58,719 nt of DNA from Armatimonadota bacterium (GCA_029547025.1 JAKPQA010000093.1:1-58719); one strand, 5' to 3'; numbered from the stretch's first letter, positions 9,234 through 18,027 are shown. Notes: generated by a model not told the origin, from the sequence alone. Numbers and translations are program-made.

Positions 9234-10085
9234 GTGGAGTCGGCAAGCGGCTGTCTCTACGTGGTCGCCACGCCCATTGGCAACCTGGAGGATGTCACCC
9301 AGCGTGCCCTCCGCATGCTGGCCGATGCCACCTTCGTGGCGGCCGAGGATACCCGCCGTGTGCGGAAGCTGCTGTCGCACCATGGCATCCACACGCCAAC
9401 GGTCGCGTACCACGAAGCCAACAAGCACAAGGCCACACCCGAGATTGTCGACCGCCTGGTCCGGGGGGCCCGCGTCGCCCTCGTCTCTGATGCCGGGACG
9501 CCGGGCATCGCTGATCCGGGAAGCGCACTGGTGCGTGCGGCGGCCGAGGCGGGAGTGCGCGTCGTGCCCATCCCTGGCCCCAGCGCCCTGACCGCTGCCC
9601 TGTCCGTGTGTGGGTTCGACACCCGGCATGTCCGGATGCTCGGATTCCTGCCCAAGCGCCTGAGCGAACGGCGGCGTGTGCTGGCCGGGTTAGCCGATGA
9701 GACGGCCACAACCGTCGTCTTCGAGGCGCCGGGACGCGTCGGCGACACACTGCGCGCCATGGCCGGCATCTTCCCCCAACGGCAAGTGCTCCTGCTGCGG
9801 GAGATGACGAAGGTCTTCGAGGAGTGCATCCGAGGAACCACGGCCGAGGTTGCGGTGGTCCTGACGGAGCGCGGCGAGCTGCGCGGCGAGTTCGTCATCG
9901 TCCTCGAGGGCGCCCCGGTCGCGTCCGGCGGCGCGCCATCCGACGAGGCCGTCCGCGCGCGTCTGCACGCCGTGCTCGGCGCCGGTGTCGACAAGCGAAG
10001 CGCCGTGTCGGCGGTGGCGGCCATCCTTGAAGTGCCGCGGTCGCGCGTGTACGATATCGCCGTCGACCTTGCCGAGAGCCTCTAG
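9234..10085 (+). CDS. rsmI: 16S rRNA (cytidine(1402)-2'-O)-methyltransferase
   Basis: SAM-dependent enzyme that 2'-O-methylates C1402 of 16S rRNA in the decoding centre. The GTG at 9234 lies 7 nt after a near-ideal GGAGGTGA; 283 residues is the normal family length. Diagnostic tetrapyrrole-methylase-fold motifs are LYVVATPIGNLEDVTQRAL at the N-terminus, AAEDTRRVRKLL, LVSDAGTPGIADPGSALV, and PIPGPSALTAALSVCG for the cofactor pocket. A helical C-terminal RsmI tail (SAVSAVAAILEVPRSRVYDI) closes the protein. Only 24 nt separate it from the upstream foldase stop, so it is almost certainly in the same operon. Confidence 0.96.
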   Translation: MESASGCLYVVATPIGNLEDVTQRALRMLADATFVAAEDTRRVRKLLSHHGIHTPTVAYHEANKHKATPEIVDRLVRGARVALVSDAGTPGIADPGSALVRAAAEAGVRVVPIPGPSALTAALSVCGFDTRHVRMLGFLPKRLSERRRVLAGLADETATTVVFEAPGRVGDTLRAMAGIFPQRQVLLLREMTKVFEECIRGTTAEVAVVLTERGELRGEFVIVLEGAPVASGGAPSDEAVRARLHAVLGAGVDKRSAVSAVAAILEVPRSRVYDIAVDLAESL

Positions 10086-10117
10086 CAGGCAACTCGGTCT
10101 TGCGGGGGAGCATCCTC

Positions 10118-11164
10118 ATGCTCGGGAAGCTGGCGGGCCCTCGGATCGGCTACGGGTCCATGGCGGCGTTCACAACCGCCTCGTGTCTTGCAATCCTCAT
10201 CCCTTGTGGGGCGGCCCCGCTCCACAGCACCCCCGCCGACGCGCCCGCGGCCACCGTGAACGCCGAGACGATCCTCGCCGGCGACCTGATGAGAGAGATC
10301 CAGGAGCGCTACGCCCTGCAGACCCTCGAGCAGATGATATTCGAAGCCGAGATCGCCGGGCGGGCGGCGCGGCTCGGCCTGACGGTTTCCGAAACCGAGT
10401 GGCGGCAGGAGGCCATGGCGCGGTGGTCGACGACAGAGAGTCCTATTGGTACCGATGCCGAGCTCGACGAACGGCTCCGGCACGTACCCGCCTGGGTCGT
10501 CTCCGATCTGCGCAACGAGCTGCTGCTTGCCAAGATCCTCAACGCCAGCGTCCAAGCCACCGACGCTGAGGTGCGAGAGCTGTACGACTCAGGGGTCATT
10601 GCGACCACCAAGGGCACGGCGGTGAAGCTCAGGCGCATCGTCTTCAAGCGCGAGGCGGACGCCAGGGGCATGCGGCCCAGCCTTCGGGCCAGCAACTTCG
10701 CCGAGTTCGCCCGCCAGGTCTCGGAGGACGAGTTCCGCGACCAGGGAGGGGACTGGGGTTGGCACACGCTCTCTTCGCTCCCGGATGACCCGGAGCTGCG
10801 CAAGTTCGCCGAGACGGCCGAGATCGGGGTCCCAAGCCAGCCACTACCGCTGAAGGAGCCGCCGGGCTGGGTGATCCTTCTCGTCGAGGATCGCCGAACT
10901 GACGCGCCGCTGCCCTACGACGAGGTGCGCGGCCAGCTCGAGACGCTGGTTCTCGAACGCAAGAAGGACGAGGTGCTGCGCGGGTGGCGCACCCGGGTGC
11001 GGTCACTGGCCGCCATTGTCGCCCTCGACAAGGCCTTTCGCGCGATTGTCCCCGGACCGTCGCCCAGAGCGCTCCCTGCCGACCCAATGACACCCGCCGC
11101 ACCCGAGGCGCCGCCACCCACTGATGGGGCCCCGACCCCTCAGCCAACGGGGGGCGGCGGATGA
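10118..11164 (+). CDS. Secreted SurA/PrsA-type peptidyl-prolyl cis-trans isomerase
   Basis: A 348-residue exported foldase. The ATG at 10118 has GGGGGAG with a 7-nt spacer; an in-frame TTG at 10100 lies upstream of that site and is disfavoured. An N-terminal hydrophobic signal ends near ILIPCGAAP; the Cys might be lipidated, but the lipobox is poor. A SurA-like helical region is followed by a parvulin domain (about 167-260: VKLRRIVFKREA, FAEFARQVSEDEFRDQGGDW, PGWVILLVEDRR). The C-terminus is a Pro/Ala/Gly-rich tail ending GGGG. Its stop overlaps the next gene's start by 4 nt (ATGA), so translation of the presenilin-like protein is probably coupled to it. Confidence 0.86.
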   Translation: MLGKLAGPRIGYGSMAAFTTASCLAILIPCGAAPLHSTPADAPAATVNAETILAGDLMREIQERYALQTLEQMIFEAEIAGRAARLGLTVSETEWRQEAMARWSTTESPIGTDAELDERLRHVPAWVVSDLRNELLLAKILNASVQATDAEVRELYDSGVIATTKGTAVKLRRIVFKREADARGMRPSLRASNFAEFARQVSEDEFRDQGGDWGWHTLSSLPDDPELRKFAETAEIGVPSQPLPLKEPPGWVILLVEDRRTDAPLPYDEVRGQLETLVLERKKDEVLRGWRTRVRSLAAIVALDKAFRAIVPGPSPRALPADPMTPAAPEAPPPTDGAPTPQPTGGGG

Positions 11165-12093
11165 CCGGCAGTGAGGCCCCCGCGGGCCACGGACACCCCG
11201 CCGATGCCATCTCGGGGCCGTACACTGGCGTCACTCCGCGCGAGTCTCGCTCCACCGCTTTTCTCTGGGGCCCCCTGATCGCTTACGTGCTGCTGCGGCT
11301 CGGCCTGCCAGCCCTTCGCATTCCGTCCTCGCCCGGGCTCGATGTCTTCTGGAGCACCGCCCTGGCGACTCTCGCCCTTTGGTCCGCCGTCGGGTTGGGC
11401 ACCAGCTTGCGGACCCGCCTCCGCCAGGTGCTCGTTCTCGCAGCATCTGTGCCCGTTTTCATTCTGATCGTGAGGGTCGTCGCTCCGGCGGCCGATGGTC
11501 ACTGGGCCGTCGCAGTCGCATCCGATCTGTGCCAGCTCGTTGCCGCCGCTGCCGGTGGGGCACTGCTCTCCTCCCTGGTCCGCGAGTCCAAGGTCGTCCC
11601 CGTTCTCGTGGTCACGGTCGGCCTCGTCGACGTGGTTGGTGTCTGGTTCGGCGGCCCCGTAGCCATCCTGATCGAGTCGAAGCCCGATGTCGTGGCCGCG
11701 TTCTCGCAGAAGATCCCGAGGCCAGGCTCTGCCGTCCAGCCAGCAGGGCCCGGGGAGGCACCCCGCGTGTCCTACCTCGCCACCGCGGGCCTCGGTGACC
11801 TGGTGTTCGTCGCCTTTTTCTTCGCCTGTGTGGCACGGTTCGGTCTCAGCTACGCCCCCACACTCGCGACCACCCTGGTCCTCGGGGCTGCCGCCATGTG
11901 GCTGGCCACCGCGCGAGACCTGCCCGTGCCCGCACTCCCCTTCCTGGCCGTGGGCACGCTCATCTGCAACGCCCGGCACTTCCGCTACACCCGTGCAGAG
12001 CGGTTCGCGCTCCTCTACGGCGCCGTGTTCCTCATCGGCATGTGTTTCCTGATCGTCTGGGGTACCCAGTGGCTCCGGTCGCTCTCTCGATAG
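11161..12093 (+). CDS. Presenilin/signal-peptide-peptidase-like GxGD intramembrane aspartyl protease (predicted)
   Basis: A 310-residue protein with about eight or nine hydrophobic segments. All three hallmarks of A22-type proteases occur in order: an Asp in a transmembrane helix (D157 in TVGLVDVVGVW), a GxGD motif (G210-L-G-D213) in the next hydrophobic block, and PALP (257-260) before the last helices. Spacings of 56 residues (Asp to Asp) and 44 residues (GD to PALP) are close to those I recall for presenilins and archaeal presenilin homologues. The first Asp is preceded by Val instead of the usual Tyr. A hydrophilic loop with an 'E..PD..' helix lies between the two aspartates, as in presenilin. 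Type IV prepilin peptidases also use GxGD but lack PALP and have a different layout. Start ATG overlaps the upstream PPIase stop. Confidence 0.66.
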   Translation: MTGSEAPAGHGHPADAISGPYTGVTPRESRSTAFLWGPLIAYVLLRLGLPALRIPSSPGLDVFWSTALATLALWSAVGLGTSLRTRLRQVLVLAASVPVFILIVRVVAPAADGHWAVAVASDLCQLVAAAAGGALLSSLVRESKVVPVLVVTVGLVDVVGVWFGGPVAILIESKPDVVAAFSQKIPRPGSAVQPAGPGEAPRVSYLATAGLGDLVFVAFFFACVARFGLSYAPTLATTLVLGAAAMWLATARDLPVPALPFLAVGTLICNARHFRYTRAERFALLYGAVFLIGMCFLIVWGTQWLRSLSR

Positions 12094-12361
12094 CAGCCGG
12101 GCGCGGGATGACGCCCCACGAGCACCGAGACGGCCCCTCCGAATGCTGCCCGAACCACTGGGGAGGGACCAAGTGGAAGGAGCCCGCTAGGGGGGCAGGA
12201 CGCCATCGGGCCCACGCTCGGGAGAGAGGCGACTTGAACTGGCTCCCTCAACTCCCTAGGGCCTCCGGTCGGCTCGAGTTATAATGGCCGACCAGTCAGC
12301 GGCCTGACGCCGGCTCTCGGGCTCCCGTGGCCCTCCGGCTGGGGCCGAGAGGAGTCGCTCC
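12094..12361 (+). promoter_or_regulatory. leuS leader with consensus -10 TATAAT at 12280-12285
   Basis: The 268 bp between the membrane protease and leuS contain a perfect TATAAT at 12280-12285. It would place transcription start near 12292 and give a ~70-nt leader. No good -35 lies 17 bp upstream; TTGAAC at 12234-12239 is too distant. I looked for a T-box (AGGGTGG-type antiterminator bulge), which often controls aminoacyl-tRNA synthetases, and did not find one. The ribosome binding site GAGAGGAG ends 7 nt before GTG 12362. Confidence 0.5.
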
Positions 12362-14851
12362 GTGAGGCACACCTATAGGCCTAGCGAGATCGAACCCAAG
12401 TGGCAGCAGAGATGGCGCGACACCGCCCTGTTCCGTACGTCGGATGACGCGTCACGGCCCAAGTTCTACTACTTGGACATGTTCCCATACCCCTCGGGCG
12501 ACCTCCATGTGGGCCATGTTCGCAACTACGCTCTCGGCGACTGCGTAGCCCGGCAGAAAGTCATGCGCGGCTACCGCGTCCTGCATCCCATGGGCTGGGA
12601 TGCCTTTGGATTGCCTGCGGAGAACGCGGCTCTCGAGCGCGGAGTCGATCCGCGCCAATGGACCGAACGGTGCATCGCCGAGATGCGGCGCCAGTTCGAT
12701 CAGCTCGGGATCAGCTACGACTGGGACCGCGAGGTGGCCGCCTGCCGGCCCGAGTACTACCGCTGGACCCAGTGGGTCTTCGTGCAGCTCTTCCGTGCCG
12801 GTCTCGCGTACCGGAAAGAAGCCCCCGTCAACTTCTGTCCCAAGTGCAGCACGGTCCTGGCCAACGAACAGGTCAAGGACGGCCGGTGCGAACGGTGCGA
12901 CTCGGTTGTGGGCCAGCGCAACATGGAGCAATGGTTCTTCCGGACCACGGCGTTCGCGGACCGCCTACTCGATGATCTGGCGCTGCTCGACCGCTGGCCC
13001 GAACGGGTCCGCACCATGCAGCGGAACTGGATTGGCCGGAGCCAGGGTGTCGAGATCGACTTCGTCATCGAGCCCGTGGGAGAGACCATCACCGTCTTCA
13101 CCACCCGGGTCGACACGATTTTCGGGGCGACATTCGTGGCCCTGGCAGCCGAGCACCCCATGGCGGCTCGACTCGCCAGCGGGACCCCTCGCGAGGCCGA
13201 GGTGTTGGCCTTCATCGACGCGGTACGCAACGAGCATGCCACGACCCGTGGCGGCGAAGAGGCCGACAAAGTGGGCGTGTTCACGGGCGGCTACGCCATC
13301 AACCCCATGAACGGCGAGCGACTGCCGGTCTGGATTGCCAACTACATCCTCACGGGCTATGGCACCGGCGCCATCATGGCGGTTCCCGCACACGACCAGC
13401 GCGACCTCGAGTTCGCTCGCAAGTACGACCTGCCGGTGCGCGTGGTGATCCAGCCCGAGGGCGACGCCCTGGATGCTGAGACCATGACCGAGGCCTATGT
13501 GGGGGAGGGGACGCAGGTCAACTCGGGCCAGTTCGACGGCCTTCCCTCCGAGCAGGGCAAGGAGGCCATTGCCGACTACATGGAATCCCAGGGCTTCGGG
13601 CGGCGCGCCGTCAACTACCGCCTCCACGACTGGTGCATCAGCCGGCAACGCTACTGGGGCGCACCCATCCCCATCATCTACTGCGAGGAGCATGGCCCCG
13701 TGGCCGTGCCCGAGAGCGACCTGCCCGTGCTGCTGCCCGAGGACGCCGACCTCCGCGAGTCCGGCCGGTCACCTCTGGCCTCGTCGCCCGCCTTCGTCAA
13801 CGCGCCGTGCCCGAAGTGTGGCAAGCCGGGCCGGCGCGAGGTCGACACCATGGACACCTTCGTCGACTCCTCCTGGTACTTTCTCCGCTTCGCCAGCCCC
13901 CATGAGGAGACTGTGCCCTTCGACCGGGCCGCTGTCGACTACTGGCTGCCCGTCGACCAGTATGTCGGCGGTGTCGAGCACGCGGTGCTGCATCTCTACT
14001 ACGCCCGGTTCGTCACCAAAGCGCTGCACGACCTGGGATACCTGAGCTTCGTCGAACCTTTCGCCGAGCTCTTCACCCAGGGCATGATCGTCAAAGACGG
14101 CGCCAAGATGTCCAAGTCCAGGGGCAATGTCGTCCGTCCCGACGCCATCATCGACAAGTACGGCGCCGATGCGCTGCGCCTCTTCATCCTGTTCGCCGGG
14201 CCGCCCGACCAGGACGCCGAATGGAGTGACGAGGGCGTCGCGGGATGCTTCCGTTTCCTCTCCCGGGCTTTCTCTGCCGTGGCGAACCACACCGATGCCT
14301 ACGACCCCGAATGGCGGCATGCTCTAGCCTCGGCCGAGTTCTCCCCTGCCGCTGCGGCGATCCGCCGGAAGCTTCACCAGACCATCGCCAAAGTCACCTC
14401 GGAGATTGAGGAACGCTTCCATTTCAACACGGCCATCGCCGCGTTGATGGAGTACGTCAATGATCTGACCCCATTCCTCGAGGGCGGCCTCGACGGCATC
14501 CAGGAGCGCATCGTGTTCAGTGAGGCCGCCGACACCCTGACTCTGCTGCTCTCGCCGTTCGCGCCCCACCTGGCCGACGAGCTGTGGGAGCGGCTGGGCC
14601 ACGAGGGCAGCACCTACTCGCAAGCCTGGATCGACGCCGATCCCGAGGTGGCTCGCGAGGAGTCCATCGAGATCCCGGTTCAGGTGAATGGCAAGGTGCG
14701 AGGCCGCGTCGTAGTCCCCGTCGATGCCGCCGAGGATGAGGTCAAACGCCTGGCCCTCGAGCTCGATCGTGTCAGAGCCCAGCTCGAGGGAAAGCAGGTC
14801 CGCAAGGTCATTGTGGCCGCGGGCCGACTCGTCAGCATCGTGGCCTCTTAG
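12362..14851 (+). CDS. leuS: Leucyl-tRNA synthetase
   Basis: Class Ia synthetase charging tRNA-Leu; 829 residues, normal for bacterial LeuRS. The GTG start follows GAGAGGAG by 7 nt. The ATP-binding HIGH-type motif is HVGH (49-52, in YPSGDLHVGHVRNY) and the KMSKS loop begins at K582 (KMSKSRGN). A zinc-knuckle CPKC...CERC lies near residue 160, followed by the CP1 editing domain (about 220-400, with TGYGTGAIMAVPAHDQRD). The leucine-specific/CP segments (YWGAPIPIIYC, CPKCGKPGRREVDTMDTFVD) precede the anticodon-binding helices and C-terminal tRNA-binding domain. It is preceded by its own probable promoter, although read-through from the upstream operon is possible. Confidence 0.98.
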   Translation: MRHTYRPSEIEPKWQQRWRDTALFRTSDDASRPKFYYLDMFPYPSGDLHVGHVRNYALGDCVARQKVMRGYRVLHPMGWDAFGLPAENAALERGVDPRQWTERCIAEMRRQFDQLGISYDWDREVAACRPEYYRWTQWVFVQLFRAGLAYRKEAPVNFCPKCSTVLANEQVKDGRCERCDSVVGQRNMEQWFFRTTAFADRLLDDLALLDRWPERVRTMQRNWIGRSQGVEIDFVIEPVGETITVFTTRVDTIFGATFVALAAEHPMAARLASGTPREAEVLAFIDAVRNEHATTRGGEEADKVGVFTGGYAINPMNGERLPVWIANYILTGYGTGAIMAVPAHDQRDLEFARKYDLPVRVVIQPEGDALDAETMTEAYVGEGTQVNSGQFDGLPSEQGKEAIADYMESQGFGRRAVNYRLHDWCISRQRYWGAPIPIIYCEEHGPVAVPESDLPVLLPEDADLRESGRSPLASSPAFVNAPCPKCGKPGRREVDTMDTFVDSSWYFLRFASPHEETVPFDRAAVDYWLPVDQYVGGVEHAVLHLYYARFVTKALHDLGYLSFVEPFAELFTQGMIVKDGAKMSKSRGNVVRPDAIIDKYGADALRLFILFAGPPDQDAEWSDEGVAGCFRFLSRAFSAVANHTDAYDPEWRHALASAEFSPAAAAIRRKLHQTIAKVTSEIEERFHFNTAIAALMEYVNDLTPFLEGGLDGIQERIVFSEAADTLTLLLSPFAPHLADELWERLGHEGSTYSQAWIDADPEVAREESIEIPVQVNGKVRGRVVVPVDAAEDEVKRLALELDRVRAQLEGKQVRKVIVAAGRLVSIVAS

Positions 14852-14899
14852 GCCCGCGATCCCGCTGCCGAGCCCTTCGCCACCCGCGCACGGAGTCCG

Positions 14900-15067
14900 A
14901 TGGAGCCGAGACGCAGGTTCATCTTCTACCTCCGACCCGGGGAGCGGCGGGTGATGTGGGGACTCATCGCCCTCCTCGCCGTCCTGGCATCGCTGCTGCT
15001 CTGGCAGAAGTGGCACGCCTGGCACATGCCGCCGCTGATAACCCCGCCGGCTCCACCTCTCCCTTAA
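14900..15067 (+). CDS. Small single-pass membrane protein, 55 residues
   Basis: ATG at 14900, with GGAG four nt upstream, opens a 55-codon frame ending TAA at 15065-15067. The product has a basic N-terminus (MEPRRRFIFYLRPGERR), one transmembrane helix (VMWGLIALLAVLASLLLW) and a Pro-rich tail (PPLITPPAPPLP). It lies 48 nt after leuS and is probably co-transcribed. The N-terminus resembles the membrane anchor of ComEA-type proteins, but no helix-hairpin-helix region follows. I do not recognise a function. Confidence 0.5.
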   Translation: MEPRRRFIFYLRPGERRVMWGLIALLAVLASLLLWQKWHAWHMPPLITPPAPPLP

Positions 15068-15239
15068 GATCGAGTCGCGCACGGCCGATCCGGGGTTCTG
15101 TCTTCATGGCCCAACCCCTGGGCCCGCGGCCCGCGGGGTCAGTTGGGGGCCGACGGGGGTGCCCATGCACGACAAGGAGTCCCCGCGCGGGCGCCGAACC
15201 GAGCAGTGTGCGAACTGATCCGAGACACGAAGGGTGTGC

Positions 15240-16310
15240 ATGTGCACCATGGCCAAGGCCAAGAAAGCCATCAAGACCAGCCCGAAGAAGTCCCTGCCAT
15301 CGGAGATCCGCATGGCCGTCATCGGCTATGGCGGCGCGTTCAACATGGGTAAGGCCCATGCCTCCTGGGGGCAAGCGGCACCGGGTTTCCGCTTCGTCGC
15401 CGCGTGCGACATCGACCCGGCTCGCGCCGCCGCCGCCGCCGAAGACTTCCCCGGGATCGAGACCTACACCGACGTCGACACCATGCTGCGCAAGTGTGAC
15501 TTCGACCTGGTGACCATCGTCACGCCCCACAACACGCACGCGCCACTGGCCATCCAGTGCGCTCGAGCCGGCAAGCACGTCGTCGTCGAGAAGCCCATGT
15601 GCATCACCACCCAAGAGGGCACCGACATGATTGCCGCCGCCAAGAAGGCCGGCACCTGCCTCACCGTCTTTCACAACCGCCGGCACGATGGCGACTACCT
15701 GGCAGTCAAGGAGATCGTGGACAAGGGTATGATCGGCGACGTGTTCAAAGTCGAGATGTGCATGGGCGGCTACGACGCACCCGGAACGTGGTGGCGGTCC
15801 GACAAAGCCATCTCCGGAGGTGCCTTCTATGACTGGGGCGCCCACATCCTCGACTGGCTCCTCCACGTGGTGCCGCAGCGCATCGAGCACGTCATGGGTT
15901 ACTTCCACAAACTGGTGTGGCACCAGATGACCAACGAGGACCACGTCCATGCCGTGATCAAGTTCGTGAACGGTGCCACGGCGGATGTGCAGCTCTCGAC
16001 GATCCAGCGCATCGGCAAGCCGCGTTGGCGCATCCTCGGCACCAAGGGAGCCATCGTCGACACGGGCCAGGGCAAGTTCCACGTCGTGACCGAGCTCAAG
16101 GGCATGGTTGTCGAGATGGATGTGCCGTACCGCCAGAGCAGCTGGCAGAACTTCTACGACAATCTGTCCGCGCATCTGCTCAAGGGCAAGCCGCTCGAGG
16201 TAACCCCCGAGTCCGCTCGGCGTGTCATCGCCATTATGGAGGCCGCCGAGGTCTCTTCGCAGACCGGGCAGCCCCAACCGGTGCCCTACGACGACACACT
16301 GCACCTCTAG
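15240..16310 (+). CDS. Gfo/Idh/MocA-family NAD(P)-dependent oxidoreductase
   Basis: A ~356-residue sugar/polyol-type dehydrogenase. Of clustered starts (GTG 15234, ATG 15240, ATG 15249), 15240 is best spaced from AAGGG. A Lys-rich leader (KAKKAIKTSPKK) precedes the Rossmann motif AVIGYGGAFNMGKAH. Further motifs are VAACDID for cofactor ribose binding, VTPHNTHAPLA, and EKPM with the conserved catalytic-region Lys. GGAFYDWGAHILDWLLHV carries the conserved D..xH pair of the C-terminal alpha/beta domain. Substrate cannot be predicted; such genes are abundant in glycan-degrading bacteria. It is preceded by about 170 bp without a gene that contain GC-rich inverted repeats but no T-run. Confidence 0.9.
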   Translation: MCTMAKAKKAIKTSPKKSLPSEIRMAVIGYGGAFNMGKAHASWGQAAPGFRFVAACDIDPARAAAAAEDFPGIETYTDVDTMLRKCDFDLVTIVTPHNTHAPLAIQCARAGKHVVVEKPMCITTQEGTDMIAAAKKAGTCLTVFHNRRHDGDYLAVKEIVDKGMIGDVFKVEMCMGGYDAPGTWWRSDKAISGGAFYDWGAHILDWLLHVVPQRIEHVMGYFHKLVWHQMTNEDHVHAVIKFVNGATADVQLSTIQRIGKPRWRILGTKGAIVDTGQGKFHVVTELKGMVVEMDVPYRQSSWQNFYDNLSAHLLKGKPLEVTPESARRVIAIMEAAEVSSQTGQPQPVPYDDTLHL

Positions 16311-16386
16311 CGTCAGTGCCCGCCACCTGCGGCGTCGTGGTGCGCGGAGCCAATGAAAGGTAGGCGCGAGCTTGCGGCGCGGGACC

Positions 16387-16932
16387 ATGCCGTATCTGGT
16401 GGGCGAGCTGGTCGACCTGGCTCCGCCGGGTGACGATCTGCTGCCCTACTTTGTGACGTGGGAGAACGACCCGGCCCTCCTGCGCCTATCCGACAGCCCC
16501 TCGCAGGCCCCGCGCGGATGGGACGGGGCCCGGAGCATGTTTGACTCCCTCCGCTCCGGGCCTGGGCTCTTCTTTGGGATCTATACAAAAGGGGGGCACC
16601 CCATCGGCTATCTGGGCGCGAACATTGACGAGCGCGACCGGCGGGCTTGCGTGTATATTGTGGTCGGAGACGCGGGGTACCAGGGGCGCGGCTACGGCAC
16701 CGATGCCATGCGCGTGCTCCTGCGCCACCTGTTCGATGGACTGGGGCTTCACCGGGCCTACTTGTTCGTGCACGAGTCCAACCAGCGGGCGATCCGCTGC
16801 TACGAGAAGTGCGGTTTCGTCTGGGAGGGCCGCCTCCGCGAACACCTGCGAGAGGGCTCCACTTACTCCGCGGAGATTGCCATGGGAGTGCTGGCGGACG
16901 AGTTCCGCGCCGTCGATCCGGGGCCCCCATAG
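16387..16932 (+). CDS. GNAT-family N-acetyltransferase (RimJ/RimL-like)
   Basis: A 181-residue acetyl-CoA-dependent N-acetyltransferase. The acetyl-CoA-binding motif A is visible as YQGRGYGTDAMRVLLRHLF, followed by LHRAYLFVHESNQRAIRCYE and KCGFVWEGRLREHLREGSTY, the standard C-terminal strand-helix pattern of ribosomal-protein/small-molecule acetylases. ATG 16387 is chosen; an in-frame TTG at 16372 is an alternative with a slightly better purine run upstream. Substrate unknown. It follows the oxidoreductase by 76 bp and precedes the exchanger gene by 21 bp. Confidence 0.85.
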   Translation: MPYLVGELVDLAPPGDDLLPYFVTWENDPALLRLSDSPSQAPRGWDGARSMFDSLRSGPGLFFGIYTKGGHPIGYLGANIDERDRRACVYIVVGDAGYQGRGYGTDAMRVLLRHLFDGLGLHRAYLFVHESNQRAIRCYEKCGFVWEGRLREHLREGSTYSAEIAMGVLADEFRAVDPGPP

Positions 16933-16953
16933 CATCGCCTCTGATCTGCGCCT

Positions 16954-18027
16954 GTGGTCGGCTCTCCGTGGTTGGCCGGGCGCCTTCACACCGACACCGA
17001 AAGCAGTGGTCGCTTCGTGCTCGTCTCGATCGGGGCTGTCATCGTCAGCCTGGCCGTGATCCTCGCCGGCGCCGAGCTATTCACCAACAGCATCGAGTGG
17101 CTGGGACGCCGCATGCGCCTCGCTGAAGGGGCCGTCGGCAGCATCCTCGCCGCCGTGGGCACCGCGCTCCCCGAGACACTCATCCCCATCATCGCCATCG
17201 TGTTTGAGCAGGGCGAGCACGCCGACAGCATCGGCATCGGAGCCATTCTCGGCGCCCCGCTCATGCTCAGCACTCTGGCGATGTTCGTGACGGGGTTCGC
17301 CATCCTGATCTGCTCCATGCGGGGTCATCGCCCCCGAGAGGTCGTCGCCGACTACGCTGTCGTGGGGCGTGATCTGCGCAGCTTCGTCCTCGTCTTCAGC
17401 CTCGCCGTAGCCGCCGCATTCCTGCCGGCTCGGCCCTACAAGCATGCCGCCGCCGCGATGCTGGTGGTCATCTACGCGATCTACGTCCGGCGCACGTTCC
17501 AGGGCGCCAGCGCGCCGGAAGAGGGCCACGACATCGCGCCGCTCCACCTGAGGCGCTCCTCGATCATACCGCGCTACCGGTACGTGCTCTGCCAGCTGTT
17601 CGTTGCCTTGGCCGCCATCATCGGTGGCGCCCACCTGTTCGTTCATCACCTCTCCGAGATCGCTCACGCCACCGGCGTATCCGCTCTGGTGCTTTCGGTC
17701 ATCATCACTCCCATCGCCACCGAGTTGCCCGAGAAGTTCAACTCCGTCCTCTGGGTTCGCCGCGGCAAGGACACATTGGCCCTCGGGAACATCAGCGGCG
17801 CCATGGTCTTCCAGAGCAGCATCCCTCCGGCCGTGGGCCTCATCTGCACCGACTGGGCCCTCACCGACCGCGCCATCGCCGCGGCCGTCGCCGCCATCGC
17901 GGCTTCAGGCCTGGCGTTGGGTGAGATGATGTGGCGCAAGCGCATCAGCGCGTGGTCGCTGCTGCTCGGGATCGTGTTCTACGCCGCCTATCTCGCCTAT
18001 GTGTTCTCCACGCCGGGCGTCCAGTAG
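16954..18027 (+). CDS. Na+/Ca2+ exchanger-family (CaCA) cation antiporter
   Basis: A ~350-residue integral membrane protein with ten or so hydrophobic helices in two inverted halves. Both alpha-repeats are visible: EGAVGSILAAVGTALPETL with GIGAILGAPLMLST in the first, and LVLSVIITPIATELPEKFNS with GNISGAMVFQSSIP in the second. The ion-coordinating acidic residues are the Glu in ALPE and TELPE. It probably exchanges Ca2+ or another divalent cation for Na+ or H+. The start is uncertain: GTG 16954 lacks a good ribosome binding site, and an in-frame GTG at 17017 just before the first helix is equally possible. It is convergent with rpoC. Confidence 0.88.
   Translation: MVGSPWLAGRLHTDTESSGRFVLVSIGAVIVSLAVILAGAELFTNSIEWLGRRMRLAEGAVGSILAAVGTALPETLIPIIAIVFEQGEHADSIGIGAILGAPLMLSTLAMFVTGFAILICSMRGHRPREVVADYAVVGRDLRSFVLVFSLAVAAAFLPARPYKHAAAAMLVVIYAIYVRRTFQGASAPEEGHDIAPLHLRRSSIIPRYRYVLCQLFVALAAIIGGAHLFVHHLSEIAHATGVSALVLSVIITPIATELPEKFNSVLWVRRGKDTLALGNISGAMVFQSSIPPAVGLICTDWALTDRAIAAAVAAIAASGLALGEMMWRKRISAWSLLLGIVFYAAYLAYVFSTPGVQ

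Noticed and set aside
11161-12093. Type IV prepilin peptidase as explanation for the GxGD motif
   Set aside because: No CxxC zinc motif or prepilin-peptidase layout, and the PALP motif with presenilin-like spacing points to the A22 family instead.
12094-12361. Possible T-box leader or tRNA before leuS
   Set aside because: No T-box consensus bulge; a TTCAAGT-like T-loop on the minus strand has no pairing T stem, so no tRNA.
16576-16585. Third copy of the operator (CTATACAA)
   Set aside because: Only half the motif is present; no TTGT half upstream.
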